A stretch of DNA of 64,000 bases, taken from the NCBI GenBank assembly GCA_051061015.1, contig JBPFEG010000029.1, forward strand, positions 248,001 to 312,000, written 5' to 3'. Under the pieces are notes generated by a model. That model did no database searches. It saw only the letters and a list, made by a program, of their open reading frames with translations, and had not been told where the DNA came from. Shown here piece after piece: positions 17,045-25,221 of the stretch. Source of the stretch: Methylomicrobium sp051061015 (GTDB lineage: Bacteria; Pseudomonadota; Gammaproteobacteria; Methylococcales; Methylomonadaceae). Position 1 is the stretch's first letter; each line of letters starts with the position of its first letter. The translations under genes and the position numbers were made by a program.

Positions 17045-17581
17045 TCAGAATTCTATCCCTTGTTCAGCCTTGATTCCGCGTTGATAGGCGTGCTTAATCA
17101 TGGTCATTTCAGTGACTGTGTCGGCGATCGCAATCACTTCGGGAGCCGCATTACGGCCGGTCAGAATCAGATGCATCCAGCGCGGGCGGTGCTGCTCGAT
17201 GAATTCGGCGATTTCCTGGCCGCTGATCCACTGATAGCCGCAACAGTAATTGATTTCGTCCAGCACGACCACATCGAACTCTTCGGACAGAATTTTTTGT
17301 TTGCTGAATTCCCAGATATCGCGGCTGGTCTTGATGTCCTGCTCCGGGTTTTTAGTATCCCAGGTGAAGCCGTCGCCGAGCGCATGCCATTCTATATTGT
17401 CGAAATGCTGGGCGGCTTTTTGCTCGCCGGTCTGCCACTGGCCTTTGATGAACTGGATCACGCAGACTTTCATGCCCCAGCCGGCGGCGCGGAACGCCAT
17501 TCCGAACGCGCTGGACGATTTGCCTTTGCCTGCGCCGGTATTGACCACGATCAGGCCTTGGCGTCTGTCTCTTGTTTTCAT
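17045..17581 (-). CDS. cobO: Cob(I)yrinic acid a,c-diamide adenosyltransferase
   Basis: 178 residues of the CobA/CobO (BtuR) family, which transfers the adenosyl group of ATP to reduced corrinoid, making adenosylcobalamin. The P-loop NTGAGKGKSS is at residues 14-23. It is followed by FIKGQW and VVLDEINYCCGYQWIS, matching BtuR. No other cobalamin-synthesis gene is near. It lies 635 bases from eutC, on the other strand. Ethanolamine ammonia-lyase needs adenosylcobalamin, so a functional link is plausible, although the enzyme also serves general cofactor synthesis. Confidence 0.93.
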   Translation of the reverse strand: MKTRDRRQGLIVVNTGAGKGKSSSAFGMAFRAAGWGMKVCVIQFIKGQWQTGEQKAAQHFDNIEWHALGDGFTWDTKNPEQDIKTSRDIWEFSKQKILSEEFDVVVLDEINYCCGYQWISGQEIAEFIEQHRPRWMHLILTGRNAAPEVIAIADTVTEMTMIKHAYQRGIKAEQGIEF

Positions 17582-17713
17582 AGGAATTTTAATTGCGGTG
17601 ATGATGAGAGAGGGTCAATAGTAAAAATGCTCACAGGCCTAGGGTAAGCGGCGCCTGTTTTATCTAAAGCGCTGAGCTAAGTTATGCCTCAAAAGCAGTA
17701 CGCGCAGCGTCCT

Positions 17714-18619
17714 CTACCGAGGAATGTTTTGTACGAGCAGGCGGCTGTGCTCTTCCCTTGTCGGTAGGCCCGGACGAGCACCCATCTTGGTGCAGCAGAG
17801 CGCCCCGGCCGCGCTGGCATAGCGTAAGGTCTCCTGCCAGTCCAATTGTTGCGCGATTGCCGCCGCAAAGGCCCCGTGAAATGCATCGCCGGCACCGGTC
17901 GAATCGACATCGTCGACTTTGAAGGCGGGCATGAATCCCTGCTCAGCTCCGCGGCGCCAGTGCAGGCCCTTTTCGCTGAGCGTGATCACGACGGTCGGGG
18001 CGATTTCGGCCAGACCATTCAGCGCGAGTTCGACCGATCCTGCGGCCTGCAGCGCGAATTTTTCCGAGCAGACCAGATAATCGACCTGGGTCATTAACGC
18101 TTGCGTGCCTTCGTGCAACGAGCCGGCATCCAGTACGGTCGGAATGCGTTTGGCGCTCAGTTCCCGGCAATAGGCAACAGAAACATGCGGCTCGTGGCCG
18201 TCGAACAGCACGACTTTCGGATGAACAGCGCTGAAGTTTAGCGCATCCGCGGGCAAAGGTTTAGTGCCGATTTTATAGTTGATCAGCGCCCGTTTGCCGT
18301 TCGGTTTGACGATGACCGTTGAAATCGGCGTTGGGGCTGCGCCTCGCACGACCAGCCGCGTATCAACGTAATGATCGTTCAATTCCTGCAAATGCCTGTC
18401 GCCGTAGAAGTCCGCGCCGAGGTAGCCGGCGAAAGCTGCTTTTAAGCCCAAATTGGCGACCATGACGGCCGCGTTCGCGGCTGGCCCGCCGCCGCAATCA
18501 ATGAAGCCGGTTGCGAAGATTTTTTCGTCCGGTCCCGGATGATGATCGACCGAGAATACCATGTCACAGGAGGCATGGCCAATACAGAGTACGTCAACAT
18601 CAATCGGTGGTTTATTCAT
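17714..18619 (-). CDS. PfkB/ribokinase-family sugar kinase
   Basis: 301 residues. The ribokinase fold is marked by the N-terminal GGGPAANAAVMVANLG near 43 and the C-terminal catalytic motif DSTGAGDAFHGAFA near 237, whose Asp is the base that activates the acceptor hydroxyl. Sugar specificity cannot be read from sequence; adenosine, fructose, sulfofructose and ribose kinases all share these motifs. It is divergent from dhaL (160 bases between starts) and close to a HAD phosphatase and the RuMP cluster, so a phosphorylated sugar tied to C1 metabolism is a reasonable guess. No strong ribosome site is visible at the ATG. Confidence 0.88.
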   Translation of the reverse strand: MNKPPIDVDVLCIGHASCDMVFSVDHHPGPDEKIFATGFIDCGGGPAANAAVMVANLGLKAAFAGYLGADFYGDRHLQELNDHYVDTRLVVRGAAPTPISTVIVKPNGKRALINYKIGTKPLPADALNFSAVHPKVVLFDGHEPHVSVAYCRELSAKRIPTVLDAGSLHEGTQALMTQVDYLVCSEKFALQAAGSVELALNGLAEIAPTVVITLSEKGLHWRRGAEQGFMPAFKVDDVDSTGAGDAFHGAFAAAIAQQLDWQETLRYASAAGALCCTKMGARPGLPTREEHSRLLVQNIPR

Positions 18620-18778
18620 CGTTCTTGGAGTGGACAGCGCAACAAAATGGGCGTTATTCTAATCGAAAACCACAATCGTCTCGCCGCCGTTTTTGATCCG
18701 CTGCGCGACTAAGGTTGTTTTATCGGCGAAGCATTTCTATCGGCAGGCCGAGAAAGTCTTATCTCATGGAGGTCAGTT

Positions 18779-19423
18779 ATGAATATCAGTCCCGAAATTT
18801 TGCCCCGCCTGATTCAGGCCGTCGCCGAAACGATCGAAAAAAACTCCGCCGAGGTGACGCAACTCGATCAGGCGATCGGCGACGGAGATCATGTGGTCAA
18901 CTTGCAGCGCGGCATCCATGTGCTGCAGGCGCAAAGCGGGGAGATCGCGCAGCTGGATTGGGTGGGCGCATTGCAGAAAATCGGGATGACCCTGATGTCG
19001 ACGGTTGGCGGCGCCTCCGGTTCGCTGTACGGGACCTTGTTCGTGACGATGAGCAAATCGCTGCGCGATAAAACCGTCGACCAGCAGAGCTTTGCGGATG
19101 CGTTCGTGCAGGGCGTCGAGTCGGTGAAGCTTCGGGGCAGGGCGGATGCAGGCGAAAAAACAATGCTCGATGTGCTGATTCCGGCCGCACAAAGCCTGCA
19201 AAAATCGGCCGCTGCTTCTGAGGATCTGAAGGAGTCGCTGGCCGAGATTGTCAAAGCCGCAGAGGCCGGTGTCGAGGCGACCCGCAACATGCTCGCGACT
19301 AAAGGCAGAGCCTCTTTTCTCGGCGAGCGTACCCTCGGCCATATCGATGCGGGCGCGAAAACCGCGCAATTGATGATTTCGGCGATTGCGGAAGCGCTCG
19401 CGTCTTCAGCAGCCCCAACGTAA
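18779..19423 (+). CDS. dhaL: Dihydroxyacetone kinase subunit DhaL
   Basis: 214 residues, the nucleotide-binding DAK2 domain as a separate protein. The metal-ADP ligand motif DQAIGDGDH lies near residue 30, and GGASGSLYGTLF near 79 is the phosphate-binding loop. GGAGG sits 7 bases before the ATG. It partners with DhaK to phosphorylate dihydroxyacetone. It is encoded opposite to dhaK, and their 3' ends overlap by 18 bases. A DhaM phosphotransferase partner is not in the window, so whether ADP on DhaL is recharged by PTS or exchanged for ATP is open. Confidence 0.93.
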   Translation: MNISPEILPRLIQAVAETIEKNSAEVTQLDQAIGDGDHVVNLQRGIHVLQAQSGEIAQLDWVGALQKIGMTLMSTVGGASGSLYGTLFVTMSKSLRDKTVDQQSFADAFVQGVESVKLRGRADAGEKTMLDVLIPAAQSLQKSAAASEDLKESLAEIVKAAEAGVEATRNMLATKGRASFLGERTLGHIDAGAKTAQLMISAIAEALASSAAPT

Positions 19424-20395
19424 GGCGGCGGTATTCACCGGCGCGTCCCAGAGCCGGATCAGCTCGTCGTCCAGCAACGTCAGCGTCAGCGAGGCGCCGG
19501 CCATGTCCAGCGAGGTCGTGAAATTGCCAACCAGCGAGCGGGCGATTTTGAGCCCGCGTTTCTCCCAATATTGCGCGGCCAGATGATAGAGCAGATGCAG
19601 TTCGATCAGCGGCGTGCCGCCGAAGCCGTTCACATGCAGCAGCACGGACTGGCCGGGTTGCGGTTTCAGTTCTTCGTGGATCGCTTGGGCCAGTTGTTCG
19701 ACGATTTCGCTCGCGCTTTTTAAAGGGACCGTTTCGCGTCCGCGCTCGCCGTGGATGCCGACGCCCATTTCCATTTCTTTCTCGCCGAGTTCGAAGGTCG
19801 GCTTGCCGAGCGCGGGCACCGTGCAGCTGGTCAACGCGACCCCGATCGAGGCGGTCGACTGGTTGACTCGATCGCCCAGCGCTTTGCAGGCGGCCAGGTC
19901 GGCGCCCGCTTCGGCCGCTGCGCCGACCATTTTCTCGACGATCAGTGTGCCGGCGACGCCGCGCCGCCCGATGCTGTGCGTCTTGGGTAAGGACACGTCA
20001 TCGTCGACCAGCACGGTCGCGTTCGGCATTTCGAACATTTCGGCGCCGATTTCGAAATTCATCACATCGCCGGCATAATTCTTCACGATGAACAGTACGC
20101 CTGCTCCCTGATTGACCGCCTGCGCCGCCGCCAGCATCTGATCCGGCGTCGGCGAAGTGAAGATCTGTCCGGGGCAGGCCGCATCGAGCATGCCAAAGCC
20201 GACAAAGCCGCTGTGCAGCGGCTCGTGTCCGGAGCCGCCGCCGGAGATCAAGGCGACTTTGCCGGGTTTGGCAGGTTGAAGGCGCTTGATGAAGTGCGGT
20301 TGCAGGTTCAGTTCGACGACGTCCGCATGAGCTTTCGCAAAACCCTTCAGACTGTCTTCGAGCAGACTGTCGAGGTCATTGATGAATTTTTTCAT
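19406..20395 (-). CDS. dhaK: Dihydroxyacetone kinase subunit DhaK
   Basis: 329 residues, the substrate-binding DAK1 domain, which binds dihydroxyacetone covalently through a histidine. Conserved blocks: ALISGGGSGHEPLHSGFVG near 47-65, NYAGDVMNFEIGAEM near 105, and NGFGGTPLIELHLLYHLA near 253. It starts inside the stop of the upstream HAD gene (four-base ATGA overlap), so HAD and dhaK are one operon. Its tail overlaps dhaL on the other strand. In a RuMP organism it would feed dihydroxyacetone into glycolysis as the phosphate. Confidence 0.93.
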   Translation of the reverse strand: MKKFINDLDSLLEDSLKGFAKAHADVVELNLQPHFIKRLQPAKPGKVALISGGGSGHEPLHSGFVGFGMLDAACPGQIFTSPTPDQMLAAAQAVNQGAGVLFIVKNYAGDVMNFEIGAEMFEMPNATVLVDDDVSLPKTHSIGRRGVAGTLIVEKMVGAAAEAGADLAACKALGDRVNQSTASIGVALTSCTVPALGKPTFELGEKEMEMGVGIHGERGRETVPLKSASEIVEQLAQAIHEELKPQPGQSVLLHVNGFGGTPLIELHLLYHLAAQYWEKRGLKIARSLVGNFTTSLDMAGASLTLTLLDDELIRLWDAPVNTAALRWGC

Positions 20396-21249
20396 GATTG
20401 TAACTCCGGCTGTGAGGTAGCTTGGCGGCGCAGGGCTTCGCTAACGGCAATAATATCCTGCATCAACCAGGTCGGCTGACAATCGGAGGCTCGAAGGTCA
20501 TCTTCGCTCGAAATGCCGCTCAACACCATCAGGCTGCGGATGCCGGTGCGCACCGCGCCGAGGATATCGGTTTCCAGGCGGTCACCGATCGCGATCGTTT
20601 CGGCAGGGTCGGAGCCCAGCAGTTTCATCGCCTGACGGTACATGATCGGCTCTGGCTTGCCGATGATTGTCGGTGTAACCCCGGTTGCGGCAGTCAAGGC
20701 GGCCAAAATCGCGCCGTTGCCGTGCGTCACGCCGTATTCAGTCGGCAGCGTCGTATCTCCATTGGTGCCGACGAATTTGGCCCCGGCTCGGATGTTTAAT
20801 GTGGCGGTCGCCAATTTGGCCCAGTTCAGGGTCGAGTCCTTTCCGCAGACGACGATGTCAGCCCCTTTCGCATCCGGAGTCTTGGGGGTCGGAAGTTCGT
20901 AGAGGTCCGTCAGGGTAAATCCTTGTTCGCGTAAGGGGCCGCAGGCACCGTCTTCTCCGACCACAAACACCCGGGTCGAAGCCGGGGTGTGGTGTTCGGC
21001 GAGATACAGTGCGGTCGCCATGCCGGAGGTCAAAACCTGTTCCTGCTCAACGGTCACGCCCATGCCGGCAAGCTTCTTTACATACTGATCCTGCGTCTGG
21101 CTCGCATTGTTGGTTGCCAGGATGAAACGGATGCCCAGTTCGCGGAGGGTGGCGAAAAACTCGCACAACCCGGGCTGCGGTATGGATCCGTGCCAGAGCA
21201 CGCCGTCCATGTCGATAATCATTGCGCGGATATTGCTGAAAGATTCCAT
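20392..21249 (-). CDS. HAD-superfamily IIA phosphatase (NagD-like)
   Basis: 285 residues from the ATG at 21249, which has GAAGAGA about 9 bases upstream; the open frame extends 29 codons further without a better start. HAD motif I is DMDGVLWHG near residue 12. Motif II is ILATNNASQT near 46. The C-terminal IGKPEPIMYRQAM and GDRLETDILGA complete the NagD/AraL-type phosphatase with a C2 cap. Typical substrates are small phosphorylated sugars or glycolate/glycerol phosphates. It is co-transcribed with dhaK, so it may act on dihydroxyacetone phosphate or a related triose or pentose phosphate; this is inference. Confidence 0.88.
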   Translation of the reverse strand: MESFSNIRAMIIDMDGVLWHGSIPQPGLCEFFATLRELGIRFILATNNASQTQDQYVKKLAGMGVTVEQEQVLTSGMATALYLAEHHTPASTRVFVVGEDGACGPLREQGFTLTDLYELPTPKTPDAKGADIVVCGKDSTLNWAKLATATLNIRAGAKFVGTNGDTTLPTEYGVTHGNGAILAALTAATGVTPTIIGKPEPIMYRQAMKLLGSDPAETIAIGDRLETDILGAVRTGIRSLMVLSGISSEDDLRASDCQPTWLMQDIIAVSEALRRQATSQPELQS

Positions 21250-21721
21250 TAGATTGTTTCTCTTCACGAACACGCGCAGAAGGCCGTGTTTAACGATCTG
21301 CTGTGCCGATCTCCCACCCTGAGGTTGCGGAGACATTAATAATTGTTAAAGTTAAGGATCGGTTTCCGGCATACTTTAGATATACCGGATATGGTGTCCA
21401 ACAGCTTGGCATAAGTTTTGGGTGCTTGTCCAGCCTGATTGCGGCGAGGGAAAGGCAAAAAAGAGCGAGTATGCTCCAATCCGAACGCAAGAGAGTAAAG
21501 TGTCGTCCCAGGTTTTGTGTTTTCGGTTTAAAAGGAAGCCTGCTCTCAGAGAAAGGCAAGACGCGTATCGGTTTAATGTCATGGGGGATTAAGAAGACAA
21601 GCGCAGAAAAACCGGGTAGAATCGGCGGATTTTTATGGACATATGGTTCGAGTACAGGCTTGTTTTTAGAGAGCCTGGAAAAGCCATCAGAGTGCGTCGC
21701 CGCTGTATTCAGCAAGGATCA
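21250..21721. other. Intergenic region upstream of the RuMP cluster
   Basis: About 470 bases between the divergent HAD gene and the hps promoter. Open frames exist on both strands (about 140 codons each, 21303-21725 plus and 21290-21715 minus) but they overlap each other and have poor ribosome sites and no recognisable domain, so I treat the region as regulatory or non-coding. Confidence 0.5.
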
Positions 21722-21751
21722 TTGACATGACTCCCCTTTCTAATTTACAGT
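21722..21751 (+). promoter_or_regulatory. Candidate sigma-70 promoter of hps
   Basis: A perfect -35 TTGACA (21722-21727) is followed after 18 bases by TACAGT (21746-21751), which matches four of six -10 positions. It would give a leader of roughly 50 bases before hps, which has GGAG 7 bases before its ATG. Confidence 0.5.
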
Positions 21752-21809
21752 AGCGTTCGCATTAAACAGGTAACCACCTATTACAATAACAAACCATTGG
21801 AGCAAAAAC

Positions 21810-22451
21810 ATGGCAAAACCATTAATTCAAATCGCATTAGATTCTCTGGATTACAACGCAACGCTCGCGCTGGCTGAAACTGTAGCGCCACACGTTGATA
21901 TTTTCGAAATCGGTACTCCTTGCATCAAGCACAACGGTGTTAACCTGGTTAAAGATTTGCGCGCCAGATTCCCGGAAAAACTGATTCTGGTTGACCTGAA
22001 GACTATGGACGCAGGCGAATACGAAGCGACTCCTTTCTATGCAGCAGGCGCTGACATCTGCACCGTGTTGGGCGTATCCGGTCTGGCAACTTGCAAAGGC
22101 GTTATCAAAGCCGCTAATGCTCATGGCGCTGAAGCTCAAATCGACCTGATCAATGTTGAAGACAAAGTGGCTTGCGCACGTGCAACCGCTGAAGCTGGCG
22201 CTCATATTATGGGTGTTCACACCGGTCTGGATGCACAAGCAGCGGGTCATACTCCATTTGGCGACCTGAGCGATATCGCTAGATTGGGTCTGAACGTTAG
22301 AATTTCCGTTGCAGGCGGTATCAAGGCTTCCACCGTTCAAGACGTTGTCAGAGCCGGTGCGAACATCATCGTTGTCGGTGCTGCTATCTACGGCGCTCCA
22401 TCCCCTGCTGACGCTGCGCGCGAAATCCGCGAATTGGTTGAAGCTGTATAA
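21810..22451 (+). CDS. hps: 3-hexulose-6-phosphate synthase
   Basis: 213 residues. It condenses formaldehyde with ribulose 5-phosphate to hexulose 6-phosphate, the fixation step of the RuMP cycle. The TIM-barrel signatures of the KGPDC/HPS family are clear: IQIALDSLDY near 7, EIGTPCIKHNGV near 34, LVDLKTMDAGEYEA near 58, and RISVAGGIKAS near 162. Its ribosome site is strong and the promoter upstream is good. It is two bases before phi. This gene is diagnostic for type I methanotroph or RuMP methylotroph carbon assimilation. Confidence 0.97.
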   Translation: MAKPLIQIALDSLDYNATLALAETVAPHVDIFEIGTPCIKHNGVNLVKDLRARFPEKLILVDLKTMDAGEYEATPFYAAGADICTVLGVSGLATCKGVIKAANAHGAEAQIDLINVEDKVACARATAEAGAHIMGVHTGLDAQAAGHTPFGDLSDIARLGLNVRISVAGGIKASTVQDVVRAGANIIVVGAAIYGAPSPADAAREIRELVEAV

Positions 22452-22453
22452 CA

Positions 22454-22987
22454 ATGCATCAACAACTTATCATAGACAAGATTTCGAGCATTCTGTCGGC
22501 GACCGATTCGTCCTATGATCAACGCTTGACTCGGATGCTTGATAATGCCAAGCGTATATTTGTTTCAGGCGCCGGTCGTTCCAAGCTTGTCGGCAATTTT
22601 TTTGCAATGCGACTGGTGCACGCCGGTTACGATGTCAGTGTTGTGGGTGAGATAGTTACACCTAGCATCAAAAGCGGCGACCTGTTGATTATCATTTCAG
22701 GCTCGGGCGAAACCGAGCAGCTGATAGCCTTCACGAAAAGCGCAAAAAAAATTGGCGCGGACATTGTGTTGATTTCGGCAAAGGGCAGCTCAACGATAGG
22801 TGATATGGCCGATGCGGTTTTCCAAATCGGTCAAGCTGAACAATACGGAAAAGTGGTCGGGATGCCGATGGGTACGGTTTTCGAACTGTCGACCCTGTTT
22901 TTCCTGGAATCGACCATTTCTCATATCATCCATGAGAAGGGTATTCCGGAAGAAATCATGAGAGAAAGGCACGCTAACCTAGAATAG
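22454..22987 (+). CDS. phi: 6-phospho-3-hexuloisomerase
   Basis: 177 residues, a single SIS (sugar isomerase) domain that converts hexulose 6-phosphate to fructose 6-phosphate. Visible motifs: FVSGAGRSKLVGNFFAMRL near 36, LLIIISGSGETEQL near 78, and GMPMGTVFELSTLFFLE near 136, all as in HxlB/PHI. It follows hps by two bases, as in most RuMP organisms, and is followed by a strong terminator, so hps-phi may form its own transcription unit in front of tkt. Confidence 0.96.
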   Translation: MHQQLIIDKISSILSATDSSYDQRLTRMLDNAKRIFVSGAGRSKLVGNFFAMRLVHAGYDVSVVGEIVTPSIKSGDLLIIISGSGETEQLIAFTKSAKKIGADIVLISAKGSSTIGDMADAVFQIGQAEQYGKVVGMPMGTVFELSTLFFLESTISHIIHEKGIPEEIMRERHANLE

Positions 22988-22997
22988 CGTCAACCCA

Positions 22998-23029
22998 GAA
23001 CGGGCGGCCAAGGCTGCCCGTTCTTTTCT
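22998..23029 (+). terminator. Rho-independent terminator after phi
   Basis: A perfect 8-base stem (GAACGGGC at 22998-23005, GCCCGTTC at 23016-23023) with a 10-base loop is followed by TTTTCTC. It separates hps-phi from tkt and may reduce rather than abolish readthrough. Confidence 0.8.
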
Positions 23030-23106
23030 CTGTGTTTGGCGACGAAATCAATTGACGCTGAATAGGCTGATTAACTCAACATAATTTACCAATGAAGGAG
23101 AAGACT

Positions 23107-25101
23107 ATGGCTTCGCGCCGTGTTTTAGCTAACGCCATTCGCGCTTTGAGCATGGATGCTGTACAAAAAGCAAATTCGGGTCATCCAGGCGCCCCGATGG
23201 GTATGGCGGATATTGCCGAGGTATTGTGGAATAATCATATGCACCACAATCCGGCTAATCCAGCATGGGCAAACCGTGATCGGTTTGTGCTGTCGAACGG
23301 CCACGGCTCAATGCTGATTTATTCCCTGTTGCACCTGACCGGCTACGATTTATCGATCGAAGATCTGAAACAATTCCGTCAGTTGCACTCCAGAACCCCA
23401 GGTCACCCTGAATACGGCTATGCGCCGGGTGTTGAAACCACGACAGGTCCTCTGGGTCAAGGCATTACCAATGCGGTGGGCATGGCGATTGCCGAAAAAG
23501 CCCTGGCCGCGCATTTCAATAAAGACGGTCATAAAATTGTCGATCACAAGACCTATGTGTTTTTGGGCGACGGCTGTTTGATGGAAGGCATCTCCCATGA
23601 AGCCTGCTCACTGGCCGGTACGTTGGGCCTCGGCAATCTGATCGCGTTCTGGGACGATAACGGTATTTCGATCGACGGACACGTCGAAGGCTGGTTTACG
23701 GACAATACCCCGAAACGTTTTGAAGCCTATGGCTGGCATGTCATTGCTGATGTTGACGGTCATGATTCGGAAGCGATCAATAAAGCGATCGAGTTGGCGA
23801 AAGTCATGACCGACAAGCCGACGCTGATCTGCTGCAAAACCACGATCGGCTTCGGTGCGCCAAATAAAGCAGGCACCCATGCCTGTCACGGCGCGCCATT
23901 GGGCGAAGAGGAAATCAATCTGACCAAAGCTGCTCTAGGCTGGGATCATGGTCCTTTCGAAGTGCCAGCCGAAGTTTATGCGGGTTGGGACGCGAAAGCA
24001 AAAGGCGCTGCGGCAGAAAAAGCCTGGAATGAAGCATTCGCGGCTTATAAAGCAGCTTATCCTGAGCTGGCGGCCGAACTTGAGCGCCGGATGAATGGTG
24101 ATCTGCCTGCGAGTTGGCAAGCCGACGCGGACAGCTTTGTGGCATCGGTCAATGCGCAAGCGAAAACTACTGCAACCCGTTTGTCGTCTTTGGCTTCGAT
24201 CGAAGGCTATGCAAAATTGCTGCCGGAAATTTTCGGCGGTTCGGCTGACCTCGGCTGCTCGAACATGACTGAGTGGTCCGGTTACAAGCCGATGCGTGCG
24301 AACAAACCTGATGCAAACTATGTAAACTATGGGGTGCGTGAATTCGGCATGTCTGCAATCATGAACGGTATCGCTCTGCACGGCGGTCTGATCCCGTTCG
24401 GCGCGACCTTCCTGATGTTCTCCGAATATGCGCGTAATGCATTGCGGATGGCCGCACTGATGAAGATCCGTTCGATTTTCGTTTTCACCCATGACTCCAT
24501 CGGTCTGGGCGAAGACGGCCCGACGCATCAGCCGATCGAGCAAATCGCCACCTTGCGGATGATTCCTACCATGCATGTCTGGCGTCCGTGCGATGCGGTC
24601 GAAACAGCGGTATCTTGGCGCGCGGCCATCGAGCGTAAAGACGGTCCATCGACTCTGGTATTCTCACGGCAAAACCTGCCGCATGTTCCGCGTAGCGAAG
24701 AGCAGATCAAGTTGATTTCGCGCGGTGGTTACATCTTGAGCGACAGCGAAGGTCAGCCGGATGCGATCATTATTGCGACCGGTTCCGAGGTCGAGCTGGC
24801 GCTGAAAGCAGCTGACGAACTCAGAGCGAAAGGTAAAAAGATTCGTGTCGTTTCGATGCCGTCCACCAACATTTTTGACGCTCAGGATGCGGAATACCGT
24901 GAGTCGATATTGCCAGCGGCTGTTACCAGACGGGTTGCGGTCGAAGCCGGCGTCACCGAAGGCTGGTGGCGATATGTCGGTTGCAACGGCAGAATCGTCG
25001 GTATCGATCATTTCGGTGAATCGGCGCCGGCAGGACAACTTTTCAAGGAGTTTGGCTTCACCGTTGAAAACGTAGTCAAGAACGTGGAAGCTGTGCTTTA
25101 A
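23107..25101 (+). CDS. tkt: Transketolase
   Basis: 664 residues from the ATG at 23107; GGAG 7 bases before it favours this over the in-frame ATG at 23092. Transfers two-carbon units in the regeneration half of the RuMP cycle. The thiamine-diphosphate motif GDGCLMEGISHEA lies near 155. The N-terminal SGHPGAPMG is near 23, and TRP/pyrimidine domain signatures such as THDSIGLGEDGPTHQP appear near 463. Full length. It opens the second segment of the RuMP cluster. Confidence 0.97.
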   Translation: MASRRVLANAIRALSMDAVQKANSGHPGAPMGMADIAEVLWNNHMHHNPANPAWANRDRFVLSNGHGSMLIYSLLHLTGYDLSIEDLKQFRQLHSRTPGHPEYGYAPGVETTTGPLGQGITNAVGMAIAEKALAAHFNKDGHKIVDHKTYVFLGDGCLMEGISHEACSLAGTLGLGNLIAFWDDNGISIDGHVEGWFTDNTPKRFEAYGWHVIADVDGHDSEAINKAIELAKVMTDKPTLICCKTTIGFGAPNKAGTHACHGAPLGEEEINLTKAALGWDHGPFEVPAEVYAGWDAKAKGAAAEKAWNEAFAAYKAAYPELAAELERRMNGDLPASWQADADSFVASVNAQAKTTATRLSSLASIEGYAKLLPEIFGGSADLGCSNMTEWSGYKPMRANKPDANYVNYGVREFGMSAIMNGIALHGGLIPFGATFLMFSEYARNALRMAALMKIRSIFVFTHDSIGLGEDGPTHQPIEQIATLRMIPTMHVWRPCDAVETAVSWRAAIERKDGPSTLVFSRQNLPHVPRSEEQIKLISRGGYILSDSEGQPDAIIIATGSEVELALKAADELRAKGKKIRVVSMPSTNIFDAQDAEYRESILPAAVTRRVAVEAGVTEGWWRYVGCNGRIVGIDHFGESAPAGQLFKEFGFTVENVVKNVEAVL

Positions 25102-25141
25102 TTGAAAAAAGAGGGGGTGAGCCTGTCATTCCCTCAGTAGA

Positions 25142-25188
25142 CGAGATCTTGCGCGTGGCAGAGACAAATTCCACTGCTCAAGATCTCG
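25142..25188 (+). promoter_or_regulatory. Long inverted repeat between tkt and the repeat-protein genes
   Basis: A perfect 10-base inverted repeat (CGAGATCTTG at 25142-25151 and CAAGATCTCG at 25179-25188) encloses a second short pair GTGG/CCAC. No T-run follows, so it looks like an mRNA processing or stability hairpin, or a protein-binding site, rather than a simple terminator. Confidence 0.5.
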
Positions 25189-25221
25189 ATCCACATACTA
25201 CGACTTATTAAGGTGAACAAC

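Noticed and set aside
21290..21725. Overlapping plus and minus frames of about 140 codons between the HAD gene and hps
   Set aside because: They exclude each other, lack good ribosome sites, show no domain, and cover the probable promoter region.
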